Counted from the stretch's first letter, positions 32,507-43,905 are shown. The stretch is 64,000 bases of DNA from Diploptera punctata (GCA_030220185.1 JASPKZ010001239.1:186001-250000); one strand, 5' to 3'. Translations and numbers: made by a program. The notes: generated by a model from the sequence alone, not told the origin.

Positions 32507-34393
32507 CTATCGAACCCGTAGGTTCATGGCCGCACGGACATAAGCTCTCCATATATCCCTATCCTGAGCTAATGCTTTCCAATCATTCCCTGTATAATCT
32601 ACTTCCCTCAAATCATAGTTAATGTTGTTCTCCCACCTCATTCTTGGTCTACCAACTGGGCGTTTTCCTTCTGGCTTTCCTACAAGAAGTTTCCATGCAC
32701 GTCTTTCATTCCCCATACGCGCAACATGTCCTGCCCATCGCAGTCTACGGGACTTAACTGTTCTTATTATATCTGGCTTCCTATAAAGACCGTGTAGTTC
32801 ATTGTTATGTAGTCTTCTCCATTCACCTGTCTGTTCATCTCTCTTTGGTCCAAAAATTTTCCTAAGAACTTTATTCTCAAATACTCGTAATCTCCTTTCC
32901 TCCCTTAAAGTAAGAGTCCATGTTTCGCACCCATATAATATAACTGGTAGAATAATAGTTTTATATATTTTCAGCTTAACGTTTTTTGAAAGGAGTTGGG
33001 ACATCAAAAGTCTCTGCAATGCATAATAGCATGCATTTCCAGAATTGAGCCTATGTTTAATTTCTTTGTGCATCTCATTCCTATTTGTGATTATTGTTCC
33101 TAGGTATTTGAATTCAGCCAATTCCTCAAAATTTCCCTCATTTGTCATTAGCTGTCCATTTCCATTATATAATGTATTTCTACGTGTGACCATATATTTA
33201 GTTTTACTGATATTTACTTCCAGTCCTAATTTCTTAGTGTTACTCAATAGTGTGTGCGTGTTGGCCTTTAGTATCTCCTCGCTATCGGCCAGTAGTACTA
33301 CATCATCAGCATAAACTAACAGCTTATTAATACCATTCAGTTGTAAGCCTTCCTCATTCTCTAAAGATTTAATGGCATGCTCTAGTACAAAATTAAATAG
33401 TAGAGGAGATAGTGCATCTCCTTGCTTCAACCCATTCTGGATTTCAAAAGTGTCTGAAAACTGTTTGCCTACACGCACCCTACTCGTTGAGCCATTTAGA
33501 CACATTCGTATAAGTCTAACTAACTTTTTAGGAATTCCGAACTCCAGCAGGATACTATATAACTTCTCCCTCTTAATTGAATCATATGCTTTTTGGAAGT
33601 CTACGTATAGTTGATGTACAGTACCATTATATTCCCATTTCTTTTCTAAAATCTGTCTTATACTAAAAATCTGATCTGTTGTAGACCTGTTTCTTCTAAA
33701 TGCACATTGATGATCTCCTAGAATGTCATCAATATAGGGAGTAAGTCTGCTTACTAATATATTTGTTAGAATTTTGTACGAAGTTGAAAGTAATGAGATG
33801 CCCCTATAGTTGTTGCAATCAGTTTTATCTCCTTTCTTATAAATTGGTACGATAATTGATTCCTTCCATTCATCTGGAAGAGCTTCTTTTTCCCAAATCA
33901 TACTAAGCAAACAGCGTATCTTGTCCATCAATTTTTCTCCCCCTGATTTTATCAGTTCTGCTGGGATCTCATCTGAACCTGATGCTTTATACATCTTCAA
34001 TTTTTCAATTGCCATTTCAACCTCTAATGCACTTGGCTCTGCGACTAGCATTTCTGCTGTCTGTAACTTATCCTCCTCAATGTCCTGTTCTGTATGTACA
34101 TTTAATAGCTGATTAAAATAACTTTTCCATCTATTTAATATACTCTTGGAATCTGCAATCATATCCCCATTTTCATTCCGAATTATGTTTGTTCTAGCCT
34201 GAAACCCTTTCTTCTCTATACTAATTCCCTGATATAATTCTCTAATGTTCCTATTTTTTGCATTCGTTTCAAGATCATTAATCTTCTCTCTCAAATATTC
34301 CCTCTTTTTACTCTTTAGTAACTTGGTGGTTTCCCGTCTAACACTACCCAATTGCTCTAAATTTACTTCATTTGGCTCGTGTAACCATTTCAT
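32507..34393 (-). CDS. LINE-A reverse transcriptase, intact open frame (628 aa)
   Basis: RT domain that copies the element's RNA onto nicked target DNA. Residue positions are approximate: 'DEIPAELIKSGGEKLMDKI' near 142, motif A 'LYVDFQKAYDSIKREKL' with Asp near 264, motif B 'NGLKQGDALSPLLFNF' near 320, catalytic 'LLVYADDVVLLADSEE' with YADD at about 361-364, thumb 'LGLEVNISKTKYMVTRR' near 390, and the C-terminal 'LRWAGHVARMGNERRAWK' and 'GRPRMRWENNINYDL'. All RT catalytic residues are present. The start given is not native: an extra A in 'agcaaaaaatg' (near 34395) separates it from the endonuclease frame. The best-preserved LINE coding region in the window. Confidence 0.93.
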   Translation of the reverse strand: MKWLHEPNEVNLEQLGSVRRETTKLLKSKKREYLREKINDLETNAKNRNIRELYQGISIEKKGFQARTNIIRNENGDMIADSKSILNRWKSYFNQLLNVHTEQDIEEDKLQTAEMLVAEPSALEVEMAIEKLKMYKASGSDEIPAELIKSGGEKLMDKIRCLLSMIWEKEALPDEWKESIIVPIYKKGDKTDCNNYRGISLLSTSYKILTNILVSRLTPYIDDILGDHQCAFRRNRSTTDQIFSIRQILEKKWEYNGTVHQLYVDFQKAYDSIKREKLYSILLEFGIPKKLVRLIRMCLNGSTSRVRVGKQFSDTFEIQNGLKQGDALSPLLFNFVLEHAIKSLENEEGLQLNGINKLLVYADDVVLLADSEEILKANTHTLLSNTKKLGLEVNISKTKYMVTRRNTLYNGNGQLMTNEGNFEELAEFKYLGTIITNRNEMHKEIKHRLNSGNACYYALQRLLMSQLLSKNVKLKIYKTIILPVILYGCETWTLTLREERRLRVFENKVLRKIFGPKRDEQTGEWRRLHNNELHGLYRKPDIIRTVKSRRLRWAGHVARMGNERRAWKLLVGKPEGKRPVGRPRMRWENNINYDLREVDYTGNDWKALAQDRDIWRAYVRAAMNLRVR

Positions 34394-35605
34394 TTTTTGC
34401 TAGCTTTCTTTTCTTTACAATGTCGGCACATTCCTCATCAAACCATTTCTTGTTTTGCCTCTTTTTTAAACAACCAATGCTTTCTGATGCTGACAATTTA
34501 ATAGTATCTCTCATAGCCTCCCATTCTTTATTTATATCAGTTTCTTCTTCGTTTGCCACATTGTCATCTGAAGATTCCAGTATTTCAAATCTATTAGCAA
34601 TTTTGATTTGGTATTCTTGCCGCATTTCATCATTTTTCAAGTTTTTTAATTCATATTTTACAGAATCATCTTTAGCGTTTGTTCCTCTCATAAGCGATAG
34701 CCGTTGTCTGATTTTCACCCTGACCAGATGATGATCTGAATTGCAGTCTGTCCCTCTAACTGATCTAACATCAATGATGCTACTGTGCCAGCGTTTATCC
34801 ACTAATACATGATCTATCTGGTTCCGAGTTTCTCCATCTGGGGACGTCCAGGTGTATTTATGAATATCCTTATGCTGAAATGTTGTGCTCTTAACAATGA
34901 GATTCTTTGATGTGGCAAATGTGACTAATCTAACCCCGTTGTCGTTACTATCTTCATGAAGACTGAATTTGCCTATTGTTGGTTTGAATATATCTTCCCG
35001 CCCCACTTTTGCATTAAAATCTCCTAAGACAATTTTCATATGATATCGTGAAAGGCTATCAAATAAGCATTCTAATTCTTCATAGAACTCATCCTTGATC
35101 TTGTCATCTTTATCTTCTGTGGGGGCATGTACATTTACAATTATAAAATCATGTCGTTTACCCTTTAGAATTATGTATGATATCCTATCACTAACAAACT
35201 TAATATCTCGGATAGCGAATAGGATCCTCCTTCTGACAAAAAAAACACGTTCCAAATGCAGGTCTTTCTGCACCCCCATAGTATAATGCAAAGCTTCCTG
35301 ATTCCTGACTACCTTCTCCTGGCCACCTAACTTCCTGTAAAGCGACTATATCCAAGGGTGATTTATCCAATTCCCGCGTTAATATCTCTAGTGCCCCGCT
35401 ATTGTATAAAGTCCTAACATTCCATGTTCCTAGGAACATGTCCCTGTGTTTGAGCCTTTGGCATGGGTTCCCTGAAGTAGTCCCCGCCCGGAGAACCGAA
35501 TGGGGGACTATTTGACCTCCGGAAAATTTTACCCCAGTAGAACCCATGTCCGCATTTCTTGACGGTTGTATTTTTACGGTGAAAGATCGTCACTCTTTCG
35601 ACCAA
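34368..35605 (-). pseudogene. LINE-A endonuclease, two-frame (one-base insertion)
   Basis: APE-type endonuclease domain. The first block (35547 to about 35240, from 'MGSTGVKFSGGQIVPHSV') reads 'FLGTWNVRTLYNSGALEIL' and 'DIVALQEVRWPGEGSQ'. At 35237-35244 a run of eight T (minus strand) has one base more than the matching site at 19694, and the frame moves to the ORF ending at 34368. That block holds 'VNVHAPTEDKDDK', 'KIVLGDFNAKVGREDIF', 'TWTSPDGETRNQIDHVL' and 'GTDCNSDHHLVRVK', covering the Asn, Asp and His active-site positions of the family. An upstream ATG at 35605 belongs to a third frame, so the native start is unclear. Confidence 0.9.
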
Positions 35606-35969
35606 GGTACTTATTTCGTCTGGCTTATCACCTTCGACCAGTCCGGCATACGATATAATGAAATATTACATAATTTGTATAAGTCACCAGACATTGTTAT
35701 AGGCATTAAAACAGCTAAATTGAGATGGGCAGGACATATCCAGAGAATGTATAATAGTGAAACTGTTAAAAAAATAATGATGGACCATCCAGATGGAAGA
35801 AGAAACGTTGGAAGATCTAAAGCTTGGTGAATGGATAGAGTTTTGGAAGACGTCTAAAGACTTAAAATTCGAAATTGGTGGACAGTCGCCATGAATAGAG
35901 AAGTCTGGAAGCTAAGACTGGACCCTAATCGTTACACCAAATATGATGATTTTTTAAATTGAAATGTTT

Positions 35970-36925
35970 CTGAGTTGTAAATTTAATCTTGGCTGTGTTC
36001 TTAATTTGCAGCACTAGTTCTAATATTTTTAAAAAAAATCTATTGGACAGATAAGTGGCAACAAATGTATCTTGTTCAGAATCTAAAAATATCCTTATTG
36101 TTATATGATTTCTGCTACCCTAGAAATTTGATGTTACTTGACGCCCCATCGTTTGAGAACCATACTCCCCACAAATCGTTTTATCCACTAACTCTCCCCT
36201 CACAATCTTTGTGGTCCTGATTGGATTTGTATCTTCAACCTTCTTTCCCTCCTCTCTTTATCAGTATATTGAAGTCAATCACCAATCCAATGTTGCAATC
36301 AGTAAAATCCTCCCAAAATTCCGCTTAAACACTTCCCTCCCATATCTGGACTTGGTCCAACCTAAGCAAGTTACAAAAGGAGTCTATTATGGCTCATATG
36401 AAAAGATGGCGATAGTCTTTTCGATTTTCGGCTTCTTCCTCTCTCTTTTTTTCTCCCTCAGCTAAGCGTTTTTCTTTGATATTGGTTGAGTTTGCAGCAA
36501 TAGTAGTAACTGGATGTTAACGATGTCTTCTGTCTCTATTCCCCTTATATTTCTTATTTACTGCCCTCAGAACTAGTTCTATTCATCATTTATGAGAGTC
36601 CAGCGATACAAGTTCTTGTAGACTTTCTCCAGTTCACATGCCCTCTGGTTCTATAGTTCATATTTTCTTGTCATTCATCACATTTAATAATGAAACTCAC
36701 CAGCAGAGTAGAAAATAAGTATGTTTTTATTGTTGAATCGTTGTTCATCTATAGTTTACATTTGTATCATGTATGCAATTTAAAATAAACTCTTAAGATT
36801 GTCCTTTTCATTTCGGTTTGTTTTTACTCCAGTGGTACAAAAAATGCATAACCTTTATAAAGAGTGCCCGTGGAATTTTGGATTAAATCAACACACATGA
36901 TATGCGAAATAGTATATTGCGTAAA
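35970..36925. other. No gene recognised
   Basis: A pyrimidine-rich patch at 36130-36470 has an 84-codon frame (36211-36465) with no familiar motif. No repeat partner was found. Confidence 0.4.
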
Positions 36926-37258
36926 ACTCCATGTCACGACAGACCTAGAAGCCCTTTGGCCTACCAACCGCCTGCTGACGTCACGTCGACAAGTGTTAAT
37001 CATAGAAGTGGACGATCGGATGGGAGTAACCTGTGGTCAACATGTCGGTTCCTCAGCCGTTATAGTTGGTTTTCTCATCCTGGAGCTGCTACTTAATGTT
37101 GCTACCCAAATTCCTCACGATGCTGGGTGGGCACCAGTCCCATACTGACCGAAATTCCATGAGAAAAATTTCTTCCCCGATGGAGCCTTGAACTAGTGCA
37201 AGCCCCGTACCTCTGCGCCAAGGCATCTTGTCTTAACCACTCGGCTACGGCGCGGGAC
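36926..37258 (-). mobile_element. SINE-4, full-length
   Basis: Minus-strand head 'cgccgtagccgagtggttaa'; body with 'ataacggctgaggaacc' and 'atgttgaccacaggt'; 3' end of the second type ('aaagggcttctaggtctgtc'). Confidence 0.82.
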
Positions 37259-37565
37259 CGTATTATATATGTTCGAACAAAAAACTGATACCTTTGTATC
37301 TCGCGTTGGAATGAATATTTTGGAGGACAGGATCTCTATAAAGGTTTAATATTTTTAGGGAAAATAAATCAATTGTTACAATATAATAATTTAAAAACGT
37401 TTTTCTTATTTTTTTATATGATTTATTGTGAGTGAATTCGGAAATGTATGCCAGTTGTCATTTATGAGTAACATTTTTCGTGCTGGCAGATATAAGCAAT
37501 TTGTATGTCTCAAATATTTCATTTTGACTTTTTTATTTCTGATTGAAATATTAATGGTTGATGTA

Positions 37566-38445
37566 TTGGACAATGGAATAAATTTCCGATTAATTTGAAA
37601 TGTCTTACTTTTCCAGTGTTCTAATAACGAGCATCCTGCAGTCTTTCTCACGGATCTTAACTCGACTCTTTTCGTTAAACCTTCCTTATCGTCCCTGCCT
37701 CTCTGCCATAGGCCATTAATGACCATTCAAATGTTTTACACACACGAGGATTTGAACTTGAGAAGGTTTAAATACATTATTAATGACCGCGTATTTTTTT
37801 TTTACAAATATAATTTTGCTACTCAATTAAATTCTATGTTTTATGTTCTCTTTGCCTATACCTTCAATGTTATCCATAATTATTCCCAAATATTTAGTTT
37901 GTTTCACTTGCTTTATTTGGATTCCTTCTTCCAATATTAAATTTTCTCGTTCATTGCTATTTATTGCCAGATATTCTGTTTTTTGTAAATTTACTGTGAG
38001 ACCCCATGATTCATAGGTGTTTTTCAACCTTTTTATCATGAATTCCATATCAAATTTGTCTTGCGCTAAAACCAGTTGATCATCGGCAAATTGCAATGTC
38101 AGCAAAAATCTGTTACCTATTGGGATCCCCATACCTTTGCAGCTTTGTTTCCATTTCATTAATAAGGATTCTACATAAATATTAAATAAAATTGGTGAAA
38201 GACTGCACCCTTGTTTCAATCCCTTTGTGGTTTTTATAGGATTAGACATTATATTTCCAATTTTAACATAAGCGGAGTTATCTTTATAGATTTGTTTAAT
38301 AATTTCTATTAGGTTTCTATCAATATTGTATTTCTCCAATACTTCCCATAATTTGTTCCTCGGAATTGAGTCATAAGCTTTCTCTAAATCTATCATTGTC
38401 AAATGGGTTTCTTCTCCAACTGCAGTCCGTTTTTCAATTAACTAG
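37566..38445 (-). pseudogene. LINE-J reverse transcriptase fragment (palm domain)
   Basis: The open frame 37827-38402 holds the RT palm of another LINE: motif A 'MIDLEKAYDSIPRNKLW' near residue 3, motif B 'KGLKQGCSLSPILF' near 84, catalytic 'QFADDQLVLAQD' near 112 (FADD rather than YADD), thumb 'GLTVNLQKTEYLAINS', and 'KQTKYLGIIMDN'. Upstream sequence to about 38445 reads 'LIEKRTAVGEETHL', so the true frame continues 5'. The reading collapses after 'KENIKHRI' at 37827. A possible C-terminal remnant of a LINE ('RKTAGCSLLEHWKSK') lies at 37566-37726. Confidence 0.82.
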
Positions 38446-38449
38446 ATAT

Positions 38450-38940
38450 TGCAGCAGTGACGGAAACAAAAAAGAAAGGATCGGGAAATTCAAATTTAGG
38501 AAATTACATACATTTTTGGTCAGGTGTAAATAAATCCGTAAGTTCTATATCAGGTAATTAAATGTATTAATATGTTCAATGTATTTGTTATATATAACAA
38601 TTTTGCTTAGAACTGGATCTTTTCCTAAAAATTCCACTATTTTTATTTTTTCCTGGGAATATTTGTAATATTACAATTCTCATATAAAATGTATGCAAAT
38701 TCAAGAGATTCCAGAATGACCTCTCTGATGAGATACGAGTTCAATTGTGTATAAGAAATTCTTCTTTACAAAGAACTAAAGGAACTGCAAGACAAATAAC
38801 GAGATTCTATCGTTCGGGTGCACTTCAAATGGATTTTTCTTCCATTACTTGAATTTTGATTGACAAATCCGTTTGTTCTAAAGCTATAAAGAATTGACTT
38901 TAATGCCAAAGACTTCATAAAACTTTAATACTGTATTATT
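38450..38940. other. AT-rich stretch, no gene seen
   Basis: Nothing recognised. Confidence 0.45.
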
Positions 38941-38944
38941 TCTA

Positions 38945-39010
38945 CTCAACCCTTACTTCTCAAACACTATACGGTGTACTCAACCCTTACTTCTCAAACA
39001 CTATACAATA
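38945..39010. repeat. 34-bp tandem duplication
   Basis: 'ctcaacccttacttctcaaa' starts at 38945 and again at 38979, followed by cactatac in both units. Confidence 0.9.
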
Positions 39011-39231
39011 TACGGAAACAATTTCTATAGAATTGCAAAATCCCATTGATAGGTCAACCCAAATATGTTTACTCGTTTACCGAGTGTTCGTAATGTAATG
39101 TAATTTATGAGTTGAATGCGAGAATAGCGTCTAACTGCAATCTTAATTTTTAGCTATAATATCACTACTTTATCCTTTCAAAAAACGTTAAACTGAAAAT
39201 ATATAAAACTATTATTCTACCAGTTATATTA

Positions 39232-40575
39232 CAGGGCAAGTCAAAATGTTGTGCAGGTTTTCAGAAATTTATTATGTGAAATGTAATGAACATATAATAT
39301 TGTGAGACATATTGTATGAAAGGTAAACTCTCAAAGTTTTTTTTTTAAATATTCACAGATGTTCTATGTGAGCGCCTTTTGTTACACGACAGATGTCAAG
39401 CCGATATTCAATCTCCTGCCAAACTTTCTGTAGCAGTCCGCGGTCTATATCAGCAATGGCTGCTGTGATGCGGGGCACGCAGTTCATGCAGTGTTGTTGG
39501 AAGTGGTGGTACGTAAACATGATCCTTTACAAGACCCACATGAAGAAATCACACGGGGTTAGATCTGGTGAACGAGGTGGCCAATGAATGAGTTGTTGAT
39601 CACCCTGAGATGCACGGCCTATCCAGCGTTGTGGTAAAGCCGTATTCAAATGGTCTCGAACACTGCCATGGTAATGTGGAGGGGCACCATCCAACTGCAG
39701 AATGAAATCTGGACTATCCGCTTCAAGCTGCGGAAGGAGCCATTGTTGTAGCATATCAAGGAAAACATGTCCGTTCACAGTACGTTCATGAAAGAAAAAG
39801 GGCCCATAAACCTTTGCATGGAAATGGCACAAAAGACATTCACTTTCGGAGAATCGCGTTGATGTTCCAGAGTTGCATGGGGGTTACCAGTTCCCCAAAT
39901 CCTTACATTGTGTCTATTCACTTTTCCTGAAAGGTGGAAAGTCGCTTCATCACTGTAAACTACCCTCTCATGGAACTCATTCTCTTCCATTAATGCGAGA
40001 AAATCAACACAGAAGGACGCTCGCAAAGCATAATCGGCGGGTTTTAAGGCTTGAACCAGTTGCAAGTGGTAGGGTTTCATCTGTAAACGTTTCCGGAGAA
40101 TCCGCCATAGTTTTTTGTGGTAGTTGAAGTTCTGTCGCTCCCCGGTAGGTGGATTTCTGTGGACTCCGCACGAAGCATGTGCGAACGCGTTCGACTGTCT
40201 CTTCACTCGTCGACGGACGGCCAGTCGATTTTCGTTTACAGATACAGCCTGAATCCCTAAATTGTGTGTACCACTTACGAATGGATCTCCCATCCGGCGG
40301 GTCTTTATCGTATCTGGTACGGAAATGTCGTTGAACACTAGTCACAGAGTTGTTTACATGGTAATCAAGCACACAGAAAGACTTCTGATCCCCAGTCAAC
40401 ACCATTTTCCTTTACTGCTCTGCTGTTGACATCTTGCGGGTGAACGCGGAACTTTAGAAGTGGACAACTAAACTTTGAGAGTTTACCTTTCATACAATGT
40501 CTCACGATATTATATGTTCATTACATTTCACATAATAAATTTCTGAAAACCTGCACAACATTTTGACTTGCCCTG
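39232..40575 (-). mobile_element. Tc1/mariner-superfamily element, 1344 bp, about 108-bp inverted repeats
   Basis: The ends are cagggcaagtcaaaatgttg and its complement, and the match continues for about 108 bp with only a few differences. TA flanks both sides (39230-39231 and 40576-40577), and removing the element restores the LINE-A sequence exactly. The long, nearly identical arms and a largely readable transposase suggest recent movement. Confidence 0.93.
39527..40405 (-). pseudogene. Transposase of the 1344-bp element, two frameshifts
   Basis: Minus-strand pieces read in order. The N-terminal helix-turn-helix is at 40405-40004 ('SVQRHFRTRYDKDPP', 'IRKWYTQFRDSGCICKRK', 'CFVRSPQKSTYRGATEL'). 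A middle block in a second frame has 'RILRKRLQMKPYHLQLVQ' and the first catalytic Asp in 'YSDEATFHLSGKVNRHN'. The end, back in the first frame (39832-39527), has the second Asp in 'LQLDGAPPHYHGSVRDHL' and the third in 'WPPRSPDLTPCDFFMW'. I count 46 residues between the last two, nearer the DD41D-type insect elements than mariner's 34. It stops at 'FFMWVL', probably truncated. Confidence 0.88.
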
Positions 40576-41109
40576 TATATAGATGCGAAACATGCACTCT
40601 TACTTTAAGGGAGGAAATGAGATTACGAGTATTTGAGAATAAAGTTCTTAAGAAAATTTTTGGACCAAAGAGAGATGAATAGACAAGTGAATGGAGAAGA
40701 CTACATAACAATGAATTACATGGTCTTTATAGGAAGCCAGATATAATGAGAACAGTTAAGTCTCGTAGACTGCGATGGGCAGGACTGTGGCACGAATGGG
40801 GAATGAAAGACGTGCATGGAAGCTTCTTGTAAGAAAACCAGAGGGAAAACGCCCAGTTGATAGACCAAGAATGAGGTGGGAGAATAGCATTAACTATGAT
40901 TTGAGGGAAGTAGATTATACAGGGGATGATTGGAAAACATTGGCTCGGGGTAGGGATGTATGGAGAGCTTATGTCCGCGCGGCCATGAACCTACGGGTTC
41001 GATAGTGCCAGTGAGTTAGTTTTAGTTTAGTTAGAGTTAATATCACTACTTTCTACTGCTCTGTGAAGTTACGTGTTTCTCTAGCTCTAGATTCAGACCA
41101 TGATATATA

Positions 41110-42045
41110 CAGGGTTCTTCATTTATAACCTAACGGGCAAAACGCGGTTGGGTGTGCCACAGCCGGCTTTGTCCCTACATACCGTAAACTCCTCGCGTAA
41201 AGAATTTATAAAAATCTTACCTTACAGAAGAGGGTTGCAAGGGATAGTGACGTGCATTTCATCACCTCTCCTATCCAAATCTCATCATCAACCTGCTCGT
41301 GGTGCAACCTGCTATTACAAATGAGGCTCTGAGGACCGAGTACTGGCGGTATAACCACATCACCTTAATGTAGAGGAAATGCTACATTAGTGCGAACCGC
41401 ACATAATACCCCTCTGGGCCAGCAACCCATTGGGCGAAAAAATTTATATTTGCTTTCAAGTCTCAAACCAAGCCTCGGAAATTCCTCTTTGAGACCGTAA
41501 CAGGCCACATGGCCTAATACTTGCATGGATGATGATGATGATGACCTTATAGAAGAGAGGTACCGAAAAGACATTTTGACCCCATTTTTTCATGAACTGA
41601 CAGAAGAAGAGAAATGATATGGGTGGTTTCAACAAGATTCTGCTCGTACACTAGAGGAGTCCTGAATAAAATTCAGTGAAGTGTTTCAGGATGGAGTGAT
41701 CAGTGCTGGTGTATGACCCACTTGCCCCCCCCCCTATGATCTAATAGGTGGCGTAACCAGAAATACAAAGTTTACGAGACAAATCCTCATACATTGGAAG
41801 AACTAAAACAAAATATTAGAAATGAAATAGGAAATATTACAGTGGCCCAACTTAAAAAGTGAATCAAAATGTGTTTTCCCGATATAATGCCAGTTTAGCC
41901 GAGGGTGCACGATATTTCCAGCATCTTCTATTAGGTAAGATGCTTTAAGCTCTGAGTTTATGTAGGAGCAAAGCCGGCTGTGGCAAACGAAACCGCGCAC
42001 AGGCAGAACGCCGTGTGCCCGTTAGGTTATAAATGAAGAATTATA
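41110..42045 (+). mobile_element. Damaged Tc1/mariner-type element with about 90-bp inverted repeats
   Basis: Left arm 'ttcttcatttataacctaac' and right arm 'gttaggttataaatgaagaa' are inverted, and 'ccacagccggctttg' lies further in on both. Plus-strand pieces between 41620 and 41930 recall a transposase C-terminus: 'FQQDSARTLEES', 'HTLEELKQNIRNEIGNI'-like and 'ARYFQHLL'-like, with stops and deletions. A TA precedes the left end (41108-41109). A LINE fragment is nested at 41233-41544. Confidence 0.72.
41233..41544 (+). mobile_element. LINE 3' fragment with GAT tail, nested
   Basis: 13-bp target duplication ccttacagaagag / ccttatagaagag (41220-41232 and 41545-41557). It ends with hairpin AGGCC-ACAT-GGCCT and 'aatacttg', then GATGATGAT, much like LINE-D ends. 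No clear coding part. Confidence 0.75.
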
Positions 42046-42124
42046 TATAACCGTGTTTCATGTATACTTTTGTTATTCTTTAATATTTTACACTTTCTTT
42101 ATCAAGACAATTTAAAAATCATAG

Positions 42125-42126
<2 letters not shown>

Positions 42127-42155
<29 letters not shown>

Positions 42156-42190
42156 TATTATTATTATTATTATTATATTATTATTATATG
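42127..42190. repeat. (ATT)n microsatellite
   Basis: Slightly interrupted run of ATT units directly before SINE-1. Confidence 0.95.
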
Positions 42191-42197
42191 TATAAAT

Positions 42198-42523
42198 ACC
42201 ACCGCTGTGGTCTCGAGGTAGCGTGCTGCCTTGTCACGCAGCGGGCCCGGGTTCGATCCCCGGTCGGGGCAGTTTTTCTGGGTGAGGTTTTTATCGGGGT
42301 TTTCCCTCACCTGTAAGACAAATGTCAGGAAAACTTTAAGGCCCAAGCGGTCCCCGAAATCATATGGCCATCATCATCATCCTTATCATTATCATCCTTC
42401 ACCGGTGTGGAAAGCAACGGGAAGCTACCACACCTAGAATTCCCTAGTAAAGCTGCAAGCGTAGCATGAAAATGCTATGATTGCAGTGAAGGACCTGCCT
42501 CCGGGCAGAATTACTATGGATGG
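42198..42523 (+). mobile_element. SINE-1, full-length
   Basis: Perfect 12-bp target duplication atatgtataaat (42186-42197 and 42524-42535). Head 'ggtctcgaggtagcgtgc' and B box 'gggttcgatcccc'. 3' hairpin CTGCC-TCCG-GGCAG and a short GGAT tail. Confidence 0.93.
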
Positions 42524-42589
42524 ATATGTATAAATTTAACCGTGGTGAAGTGGAAGAGAAAACGTTACGGTCTTAACTCCATCAAGTAA

Positions 42590-42652
42590 AATAAATAAAT
42601 AAATAAATACATAAATAAATAAATAAATAAATAAATAATAAATAAATAATCA
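42590..42652. repeat. (AAAT)n microsatellite
   Basis: Run of aaataaat units with small interruptions. Confidence 0.9.
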
Positions 42653-42659
42653 ATTGAAT

Positions 42660-43905
42660 TGGAGTTTACTTGATGAAAATCCATAAATAAATAGATAATA
42701 ACTTAAAAATAAATAACATTTATTTTCACTAGCAGATATGACGTCAATATTGGTTATCATTGATAGAATTATGATGGTCCTTTTATTGTAAACCAATTCT
42801 TCTATTCTCTTAATTTCTTATGAATAACTTATGGTTGATAAAAATTGTGAGGGCGGTAACATTTCAGTAAATGTTTGATTTACAATTGAGGAAAATCCTG
42901 AAAAGCCTCAACCAGGATATTCAATCCGACCGAGAATCGAACCCAAACACGCTGCTTGAGAGCTAACAATTGTACCCATATAGGCCTACCACAAACGACG
43001 TAAAAGTAAATTTTTAAATCATATGTTATGTAGCTAATCATTTAGTTCTGATAACATTTTATCATTTCTTTTATAGATGCTCAAGAATTTAATTTCTCAT
43101 TCTTGATTTAGCTCTGTATTTCTTAAAAAGTGAATTTTTTGGTTAAATTTTTGCTTCTAGAACAAGTGAACTAGCGTATGGGATTAACGCGCATGACGAA
43201 AAGAACAACTTCTACTTTTAAATGTTTTTATCGTGTCCCTTCGCCAACAATGCAGCGGCTTCCCTAGGCTTTATCAATTCTCCTTCCAGTTGAGGACACA
43301 CGACGACGGTAAGAAGTGCGCGAGGGGAAGAAAGGAAGTGTTACAGTGACTGCATGGATGTCCCACAAGAAATAATAACAGTGGGGAGGATGCTCGCAGT
43401 CGAAACTCTAGGGACGTGATTCATATAATGCATTCGTCAGGTTTCCCTCAACTTTTTAGGAATGTAGGCTAACCACAAAATCGTACATGTTAAAAATGAA
43501 ATCTTGATGTATTTATAAGTCAGGTAATTAGAATACTTTCAAAATATTATTTTAACCGAACTTCTTTGTAATTTATACTAATCAAAATGGATCAGTAATT
43601 AAAAATTTAAAATTATTCTTACAGTTATGAATGATTTGTTTTTATTACAGTTCGACACTTTTAAATAAGATGGCATTAGAAATTGAGTTTCTACAATTTA
43701 ACAATTTAAGTTATATTATAACATATATACTTATATTAATCCGTAAACCAGTAAAAATCGGACTATAAATTCGATTTACTGAGGTATCCGCTTAGTTTGT
43801 GCAGTTCCTGCATGACAGGTATTTTGTTTAAAAGGGCCTATACAGTATAGATATCTTGTTAAAATTTCACTTCAGTAATGAAACAAGTATTGTCAATCCC
43901 CCCCC
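42660..43905. other. No gene recognised; one tRNA-like fragment
   Basis: At about 42895-42970 a minus-strand tRNA-like piece (B box in 'gggttcgattctcgg') is followed by 'ggttgaggcttttcagg', recalling a SINE head, but no family match was made. A GC-richer patch at 43190-43400 is unexplained. Confidence 0.4.

Larger units (their letters stand above)
32481..35647 (-). mobile_element. LINE-A, near-full-length RTE-like retrotransposon (about 3.17 kb)
   Basis: An 8-bp target duplication, atacgata (32473-32480 and 35648-35655), bounds it. On the minus strand it has a short leader, one long endonuclease-RT coding region, a very short 3' UTR with hairpin GAACC-TACG-GGTTC and a GTAA tail. Length, single reading frame and 'GDFNAKVG' endonuclease motif fit the RTE clade (inference). 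Two single-base expansions in homopolymers break the frame. No separate ORF1 is present. Confidence 0.92.
32030..35965 (+). pseudogene. LINE-I RT relic, split by LINE-A
   Basis: The left part (32030-32480) reads 'VESFVYLGTQITNTND', 'LMYGSEA', a stop, then 'RLGVFERKILRRIYD' and 'ERGEWRIRY'. The right part (35648-35965) continues 'EILHNLYKSPDIVIGIKT', 'LRWAGHIQRM' and 'HPDGRRNVGRSKAW'. Together they are the thumb and C-terminal region of a LINE RT, now with stops. The gap is filled by LINE-A in opposite orientation, with the 8-bp target atacgata on both sides. Confidence 0.85.
39172..41037 (+). pseudogene. LINE-A 3' copy, split by a Tc1/mariner element
   Basis: A perfect 15-bp target duplication, taatatcactacttt (39157-39171 and 41038-41052), bounds the LINE-A fragment. 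The left part (39172-39231) stops at 'ccagttatatta'. The right part (40576-41037) resumes 'tatagatgcgaaacatg' and runs to the 3' hairpin and a GTTA-rich tail. Stop codons and small indels break the C-terminal RT reading. Confidence 0.9.

Noticed and set aside
36211..36465. 84-codon frame as a membrane protein gene
   Set aside because: No motif, no start context, pyrimidine-rich composition; not supportable.
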